Origin: an uncultured Bacteroidales bacterium
Lineage (GTDB): Bacteria; Bacteroidota; Bacteroidia; Bacteroidales; Bacteroidaceae
Assembly (NCBI GenBank): GCA_902779845.1
Contig: CACZCZ010000003.1
Location: forward strand, 62,001 to 126,000
DNA: 64,000 nucleotides
Direction: 5' to 3'
Under the pieces are notes generated by a model. That model made no database searches, was not told where the DNA came from, and saw nothing but the letters and a program-made list of their open reading frames with translations. A program made the position numbers and the translations under genes. Shown piece by piece: positions 59,484 through 64,000 of this stretch (the first letter of the stretch is position 1; the number at the start of each line of letters is the position of its first letter).

Positions 59484-60206
59484 TCAGTCCTTCAGATAAT
59501 AGACCACTGTAGTGACGACGCGGACATTCTTTATCCACGGCGTGTTTTGGTCGCGGCTCTCGATGCTGAACTGACCTTGATCTGCGGTGCGAATCTTGCC
59601 CAGCTTGCTGTCAGAGTCCTCTGCAAAACGTTCAGCGGTCTTGCGGGCGTTCTTTGTGGCTTCGGCAATCATCTCGGGCTTGATATTGTTGAGGCCAGTG
59701 AACTCATAGTTTACAATGGAACCTTCATCGTACTCATTACCCACGATGGTGACATCCTGGCGCATGAGTTCGGTCTGCCTGCTGACTAGTTTCCGTACAA
59801 GATCTACGTTTTTCGACACAACGGTCACCACGCAATTGGCTTTATAGCGGAACCGTACGGTCTCGCTGGAATAACTCATGTTGGCTTGCTGGTCGACCAA
59901 TGTAGGGGGCGCAAGTGTAATCTCTTCGTCGCTGAGGCCGTTGGCTTTCAGGAATTTGACGATTGTTTGGGTGTTGCGCTCAATGCGTTCATAGAGTTCG
60001 GAGGGGTCGTTGCCCAATTCCTTGAACTTAAGCGGCCAAGTAGCCTTATCGGCTTTCACCTCTTTCTCGGAAAGGCCCTTGGCTGTGACGGTGCGGTCCA
60101 TCTCCTTGAACTGTACCATGCCTTGCTTAATGGCTCTTCCGCCGAGGAAGAGTCCAATGGCGAGAATGATAGCTTCGCCAACAAACTTAAACTGAATCGA
60201 TTTCAT
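59484..60206 (-). CDS. SIMPL (DUF541) domain protein
   Basis: 240-residue protein with an N-terminal membrane anchor (about residues 8-24, VGEAIILAIGLFLGG) and a SIMPL/DUF541 domain: RTVTAKGLSEKEVKADKATW, then YVTV-like NCVVTVVSKNVDLVRKL and KNARKTAERFAEDSDSKLGK followed by IRTADQGQFSIESRD. SIMPL proteins are periplasmic or membrane-anchored and oligomeric; the role in bacteria is unclear. The start at 60206 fits family length; the longer frame overlaps der. It is the last gene of the era-der run, 5 nt after der. Confidence 0.85.
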   Translation of the reverse strand: MKSIQFKFVGEAIILAIGLFLGGRAIKQGMVQFKEMDRTVTAKGLSEKEVKADKATWPLKFKELGNDPSELYERIERNTQTIVKFLKANGLSDEEITLAPPTLVDQQANMSYSSETVRFRYKANCVVTVVSKNVDLVRKLVSRQTELMRQDVTIVGNEYDEGSIVNYEFTGLNNIKPEMIAEATKNARKTAERFAEDSDSKLGKIRTADQGQFSIESRDQNTPWIKNVRVVTTVVYYLKD

Positions 60207-60211
60207 CTTAG

Positions 60212-61519
60212 TTATTTTTGTCGGATAAAAATGTTGATGGGAGTGCCACTGAAGTTCCAACGTTCGCGGATTTTATTCTCGAGGAAGCGCTTATAAGGTT
60301 CCTTAATATATTGTGGTAGGTTGGCATAGAACACGAAGCTGGGGATGCGAGTGTCGGGAAGCTGTGAGCAGTACTTGATTTTGATGTACTTGCCTTTCAT
60401 GGAGGGTGGGGGATAGGCTTCTATGAGGGGTAGCATTTCTTGGTTGAGCTTCGTGGTGCCTACGCGTGCTCGGCGGTGTTTGTCCACAGCTGCAGCTGTT
60501 TCCAAGACTTTGAAGATGCGCTGCTTGGTCATTGCCGATGCAAAGATGATGTCGAAGTCGGTGAAGGGTGCCATGCGCTCGCGGATCGTGTCCTCGAAGT
60601 ACTTGATGGCAACGGTGCTCTTGTCCTCTACGAGGTCCCATTTGTTGACGACCACGACGATGCCTTTGTTGTTGCGCTGGATGAGCTGAAAGATGTTCAG
60701 GTCCTGCGCCTCGATGCCGCGCGTGGCATCGAGCATGAGGATGCAGACATCGCTGTTCTCAATGGCGCGGATGCTGCGCATGACGCTATAAAACTCCAAG
60801 TCCTCATTGACTTTGCTCTTGCGGCGTATGCCGGCGGTATCGACGAGGAGGAAGTCGAAGCCGAACTTTGTGTAGCGGGTGTAGATGCTGTCACGAGTGG
60901 TGCCGGCGATGTCTGTGACGATGTGCCGGTCCTCACCGATGAAGGCGTTGGTGAGGCTGCTTTTGCCCACGTTGGGACGGCCCACGACGGCGATGCGGGG
61001 CAGGTCGAGTTCCTCAATGCTGTCGGCTTCCTTGGGCAACTTCTCCAGTACCAGATCTAGGAGGTCGCCCGTGCCGCTGCCCGTGGCAGAACTGATGCAG
61101 AAGGGATCGCCGAGCCCCAGACGGTAGAAGTCTGCAGCCTGCCACTGTTGGTCGCTATTGTCAGTTTTGTTAGCAACAAGAATGACGGGCTTCTCCGTGC
61201 GACGCAGGATGGCAGCCACGGCCTCGTCAAGGTCAGTGACACCGGTGTTGATATCCACGAGAAACAGGATTACGTCGGCCTCTTCGGTGGCGATGGTCAC
61301 TTGTTTGCGAATCTCTTCTTCGAAGATGTCATCGCTGTTGACAACCCAGCCGCCGGTATCGACGACGGAGAACTCGTGGCCCACCCACTCGCACTTGCCA
61401 TATTGGCGGTCGCGCGTGGTACCGGCTTCATCGGAGACGATGGCGTGACGGGTTTTGGTTAGGCGGTTGAAGAGTGTGGACTTACCTACATTGGGGCGTC
61501 CTACGATGGCTACTAGCAT
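60212..61519 (-). CDS. der: Ribosome biogenesis GTPase Der (EngA)
   Basis: 435-residue tandem GTPase for 50S assembly. GTPase 1: [36 protein letters not shown]. GTPase 2: [51 protein letters not shown]-terminal KH-like domain with [17 protein letters not shown]. Length and order are normal. Confidence 0.98.
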   Translation of the reverse strand: MLVAIVGRPNVGKSTLFNRLTKTRHAIVSDEAGTTRDRQYGKCEWVGHEFSVVDTGGWVVNSDDIFEEEIRKQVTIATEEADVILFLVDINTGVTDLDEAVAAILRRTEKPVILVANKTDNSDQQWQAADFYRLGLGDPFCISSATGSGTGDLLDLVLEKLPKEADSIEELDLPRIAVVGRPNVGKSSLTNAFIGEDRHIVTDIAGTTRDSIYTRYTKFGFDFLLVDTAGIRRKSKVNEDLEFYSVMRSIRAIENSDVCILMLDATRGIEAQDLNIFQLIQRNNKGIVVVVNKWDLVEDKSTVAIKYFEDTIRERMAPFTDFDIIFASAMTKQRIFKVLETAAAVDKHRRARVGTTKLNQEMLPLIEAYPPPSMKGKYIKIKYCSQLPDTRIPSFVFYANLPQYIKEPYKRFLENKIRERWNFSGTPINIFIRQK

Positions 61520-61561
61520 TATTATTAAGTGAAAAGTTAAGGAATGGACAGTGAAATTTCG

Positions 61562-62482
61562 TTAATCAAGGTCGTAGCCGAATTGTTTCATGGCTTTCTC
61601 GCTGCTGCGCCAGTCTTTATCGACTTTGACGAAGCACTGGAGGTAGATCTTCTTGCCGAAGAAGCGTTCGAGCTCTTTGCGTGCCTCGGAACTCACGCGC
61701 TTGAGGGCTACGCCCTGATGTCCGATGATGATTCCTTTTTGGGACTCGCGTTCCACGTAGATGACGGCCTCGATGCGTATGAGGTCCTTTTCCTCCTTGA
61801 AACTCTCCACGACGGCCTCTACAGAGTAGGGGATTTCCTTGTCGTAGTAGAGGAGAATCTTTTCGCGGATGATTTCAGTGACGAAGAAGCGGGCGGGTTT
61901 GTCAGTCCAAGCGTCTTTCTCGAAGTAGGCAGGTGACTCGGGCAGTAATTCCTTGATGCGGTTGAGCACCTGATCGACGCCGAATTTATGCAGGGCGGAG
62001 ATGGGATAAATCTCGGCTTTTGGCAGAATGGCGTGCCATTCATCGACCTTCTGTGCGAGGACGGCTGTGGCCTCTCCCTTGATGCTGTCAATCTTATTAA
62101 TCAGCACGAGGATAGGCACTTTCAGTTGCTGCACCTTCTCGAGGAATTCTGCATTCTTGTCAGGTGTCTCTACCATGTCGGTCACGTAGAGCAACACGTC
62201 GGCATCCTGCAGGGCGCTCTCCGAGAACTGGAGCATCTGTTCCTGCAGCTTGTAGTTTGGCTTAAGGACACCGGGTGTGTCGGAGAAGCAGATTTGCATC
62301 TCGGGCGTATTGAGGATGCCCATGATGCGGTGGCGCGTGGTCTGTGCCTTAAAGGTGGCAATGGAGATTCGCTCGCCCACGAGGAGATTCATGAGCGTGC
62401 TCTTACCCACATTGGGGTTGCCTACGATATTGACGAAACCGGACTTAAACATAAAGTGAGAAGTCACTTTTTCATTGTTCAT
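61562..62482 (-). CDS. era: GTPase Era
   Basis: 306-residue Ras-like GTPase for 16S rRNA/30S maturation. G1 [20 protein letters not shown], switch [15 protein letters not shown]3 [12 protein letters not shown]4 LINKID, and the KH domain with [20 protein letters not shown] then [20 protein letters not shown]. The ATG at 62482 overlaps the fabH stop by 4 nt; an in-frame ATG at 62452 ([11 protein letters not shown]) gives the more usual N-terminus. The first ten residues are optional. Confidence 0.97.
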   Translation of the reverse strand: MNNEKVTSHFMFKSGFVNIVGNPNVGKSTLMNLLVGERISIATFKAQTTRHRIMGILNTPEMQICFSDTPGVLKPNYKLQEQMLQFSESALQDADVLLYVTDMVETPDKNAEFLEKVQQLKVPILVLINKIDSIKGEATAVLAQKVDEWHAILPKAEIYPISALHKFGVDQVLNRIKELLPESPAYFEKDAWTDKPARFFVTEIIREKILLYYDKEIPYSVEAVVESFKEEKDLIRIEAVIYVERESQKGIIIGHQGVALKRVSSEARKELERFFGKKIYLQCFVKVDKDWRSSEKAMKQFGYDLD

Positions 62483-63477
62483 TTAGGATCATATCCCCAC
62501 TTCATGTAAGCCGCGCCCCATGTGAAGCCGGCTCCGAAGGTGGTGAAGATGAGGTTGTCTCCTTTATGGAGCTGTTTCTCGTAGTCCCAGAGAGCCAGAG
62601 GCAGTGTGCCGGCCGATGTGTTGCCGTACTTCTGGATGTTGACCATCACCTTCTCCATGGGCATCTCCAGACGCTTGGCGACGGCTTCAATAATTCGCAC
62701 GTTGGCCTGATGAGGCACAATCCATGCGATGTTGTCTTTGTTGAGGCCGTTACGCTCGGCGATGAGAGCGGTGGAGTCGGACATATTGGTGACGGCGAAC
62801 TTAAACACGGTGCGGCCCTCCTGATGCACATAGTGCAAGCGGTGCTCGAGCGTGAAGTAGGATGGCGGAGCCACGGATCCACCGGCTTTCATGACCAGGA
62901 AGGGAAGGCCCTGGCCGTCGGTGCGCAGGTAGCTGTCCTGCCAACCGAGGTCCTCGGTGGTAGGCTCCACGAGCACTGCGGCAGCGCCGTCGCCGAAGAT
63001 TGGACAAGTCTGGCGGTCGGTGTAATCAATCATACTAGACATCTTGTCAGCACCGATGACGACGATTTTCTTGTAGCGTCCACTCTCAATCATGCAGGCA
63101 GCCTGTTCCATCGCATAAAGCCAGCCGGAGCAAGCGGCAGAGAGCTCAAAGGCATGAGCGTTTGTCATCCCCAGCTTCCCCAGCACGATGCTGGCCGTGG
63201 AGGGGAAGCGGTGGTCGGGCGTTGATGTGGCACAGATGACAGCATCTATCTCCAGTGGGTCGGTGTCGGTTTTCTGCAACAACTGTCGCACTGCTTTGCG
63301 TGCCATGTAGCTGGTGCCGAGTCCCTCTTGGTTCAGGATGCGGCGCTCCTTGACGCCGATGCGCGTCATAATCCACTCGTCAGTGGTATCTACCATCCGG
63401 CTGAGTTCCTCGTTGGTGAGGATATAATCGGGGACGTAACCACCTACGCCCGTGATGATAGCGTGAAGTTTTTCCAT
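62479..63477 (-). CDS. fabH: Beta-ketoacyl-ACP synthase III
   Basis: 332-residue thiolase-fold enzyme that starts fatty-acid synthesis by condensing acetyl-CoA with malonyl-ACP. Catalytic Cys in [20 protein letters not shown], His in [14 protein letters not shown] and Asn in [15 protein letters not shown], the complete Cys-His-Asn triad. The start at 63477 ([20 protein letters not shown]) fits the family; the longer frame runs into the repeat array. Followed by era with a 4-nt overlap. Confidence 0.97.
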   Translation of the reverse strand: MEKLHAIITGVGGYVPDYILTNEELSRMVDTTDEWIMTRIGVKERRILNQEGLGTSYMARKAVRQLLQKTDTDPLEIDAVICATSTPDHRFPSTASIVLGKLGMTNAHAFELSAACSGWLYAMEQAACMIESGRYKKIVVIGADKMSSMIDYTDRQTCPIFGDGAAAVLVEPTTEDLGWQDSYLRTDGQGLPFLVMKAGGSVAPPSYFTLEHRLHYVHQEGRTVFKFAVTNMSDSTALIAERNGLNKDNIAWIVPHQANVRIIEAVAKRLEMPMEKVMVNIQKYGNTSAGTLPLALWDYEKQLHKGDNLIFTTFGAGFTWGAAYMKWGYDPK

Positions 63478-63486
63478 AATAAAAAA

Positions 63487-63603
63487 GAATTCACAATTCA
63501 CAATTCACAATTCACAATTAGGCCCTTGCTTGGACTTCCCTGCGAAGATGTTCGACAGGTCTTGTGAATTTTGAATTATGAATTGTGAACTGTTAATTGT
63601 CAA
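63487..63603. repeat. Inverted AATTCAC arrays between rpmF and fabH
   Basis: Five AATTCAC units (63487-63520) face inverted GTGAATT/GTTAATT-type units (63561-63603) across about 40 nt. Same architecture as the S23 flanks but with no gene between. Confidence 0.8.
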
Positions 63604-63612
63604 TGAAATGGT

Positions 63613-63795
63613 TTACGCCTCTTCTTTCTCGATAGCGACCTTGCCGCGATAGTATCCGCAGGCGGGGCATACGGTGTGGTAGATGTGGAACTCACCGCAG
63701 TTGGGGCAAACAGCCAGAGCGGGTGCTACGGCCTTGTCATGAGTTCTGCGCTTGAGAGTGCGAGTCTTTGATTGTCTTCTTTTAGGATGTGCCAT
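63613..63795 (-). CDS. rpmF: 50S ribosomal protein L32
   Basis: 60-residue L32. HPKRRQSKTRTLKRRTHDKA at the start, then a zinc-ribbon: CPNCGEFHIYHTVCPACGYY with four Cys, so the zinc-binding form. Cotranscribed with the DUF177 gene upstream and probably with fabH downstream, the usual order. Confidence 0.97.
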   Translation of the reverse strand: MAHPKRRQSKTRTLKRRTHDKAVAPALAVCPNCGEFHIYHTVCPACGYYRGKVAIEKEEA

Positions 63796-63834
63796 TTTAT
63801 TTGGATTTTAAAGTTTATAGTTTCGTTTCTAAAG

Positions 63835-64000
63835 TTAAGACTTGTCAAGTAGTGCTTTGAGGGCATCCCACCGTGCATCGGTAGATGGCTCTATGCTGTT
63901 GTCGCCTTCGCTGTTGTCGCAAGCGGGTTCGTCGTCCGCGACAAGATATTGGTGAACCACCTCATCGCACTCTCCATCGGGATGTGCGTGGAAGAGGGGT
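63835..64000 (-). CDS. DUF177 (YceD-like) protein, C-terminal part (5' end outside window)
   Basis: Last 54 codons of a minus-strand ORF that runs off the window: ...HAHPDGECDEVVHQYLVADD ... STDARWDALKALLDKS. The DxRWDALKxL ending and the place directly upstream of rpmF identify it as the DUF177/YceD protein linked to rRNA accumulation. The conserved Cys residues are partly visible. There is a 39-nt gap to rpmF. Confidence 0.9.
   Translation of the reverse strand, partial: PLFHAHPDGECDEVVHQYLVADDEPACDNSEGDNSIEPSTDARWDALKALLDKS

Overview
This window looks like a chromosomal segment of a Bacteroidales bacterium, most likely Prevotellaceae or a close relative. The evidence is a SusC/SusD pair, SpeB-like C10 peptidases with a Bacteroidales-type C-terminal tail, a long NusB, PUR-alpha-like DUF3276, DUF4924 and DUF5606 proteins, and at least thirteen promoters with the Bacteroidetes -7 box TAnnTTTG. 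Several of these also have a TTTG -33 box about 19-20 nt upstream. No rRNA, tRNA or CRISPR was found.

Layout. 1-3159 (+): the 3' end of purL, a four-helix-bundle (S23/IVP) gene and two half-size chromate transporters. 3211-3580: a MITE-like element. 3730-6280 (-): a 48-aa ORF, rpe and comEC. 6395-10550 (-): two C10 peptidases. 10716-17391 (-): an ECF sigma factor, SusC, SusD and a surface lipoprotein. 17572-25406 (-): LysE-type exporter, DUF4924, rfbD, prfC, a Sua5/YrdC protein, a ClC channel, a second S23 gene and fmt. 25616-27912 (+): ROK sugar kinase and pepT. 27941-31799: DUF3276 (-), then nusB-yajC-ybbR-coaE-DUF5606 (+). 31835-35919: sialidase (-), a histidine kinase/response regulator pair (+) and a 58-aa membrane protein (-). 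36182-37350 (+): rpsF-rpsR-rplI. 37504-43934: a small acidic lipoprotein (-), then mtaB, a GT2 glycosyltransferase and two GH43 arabinan/xylan-type hydrolases (+). 44795-50093 (+): a frameshifted giant secreted modular protein and a smaller relative. 50191-54283 (-): clpB and a cysteine desulfidase-like gene. 54430-56782 (+): a carboxynorspermidine dehydrogenase-like gene and recA. 56928-58868 (-): dnaK. 59080-59475 (+): a lipoprotein. 59484-64000 (-): DUF177-rpmF-fabH-era-der-SIMPL.

The most unusual layer is repetitive DNA. Short tandem arrays, mostly with 7-nt units of differing sequence, sit at gene borders throughout. Both S23 genes are bracketed by such arrays in inverted orientation, with a different heptamer at each locus. 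The same kind of repeat also lies in frame inside purL, fmt and mtaB, and it encodes the last residues of PurL, S23, ChrA, ComEC, CoaE and MtaB. A perfect 35-bp inverted repeat spans the mtaB/GT2 junction. Two gene-free regions (8204-8771 and 43935-44794) carry matching arrays of short palindromes followed by a longer hairpin. I regard these repeat-bounded cassettes, possibly connected with S23 proteins, as the best candidate here for an undescribed system.

Functionally, the accessory genes point to life on host or plant glycans and proteins in the gut: sialidase, two GH43 enzymes, SusCD, two secreted cysteine proteases and modular surface proteins with cohesin-like, dockerin-like and InlB-type repeats. 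They are interleaved with housekeeping translation, chaperone and cell-envelope genes.
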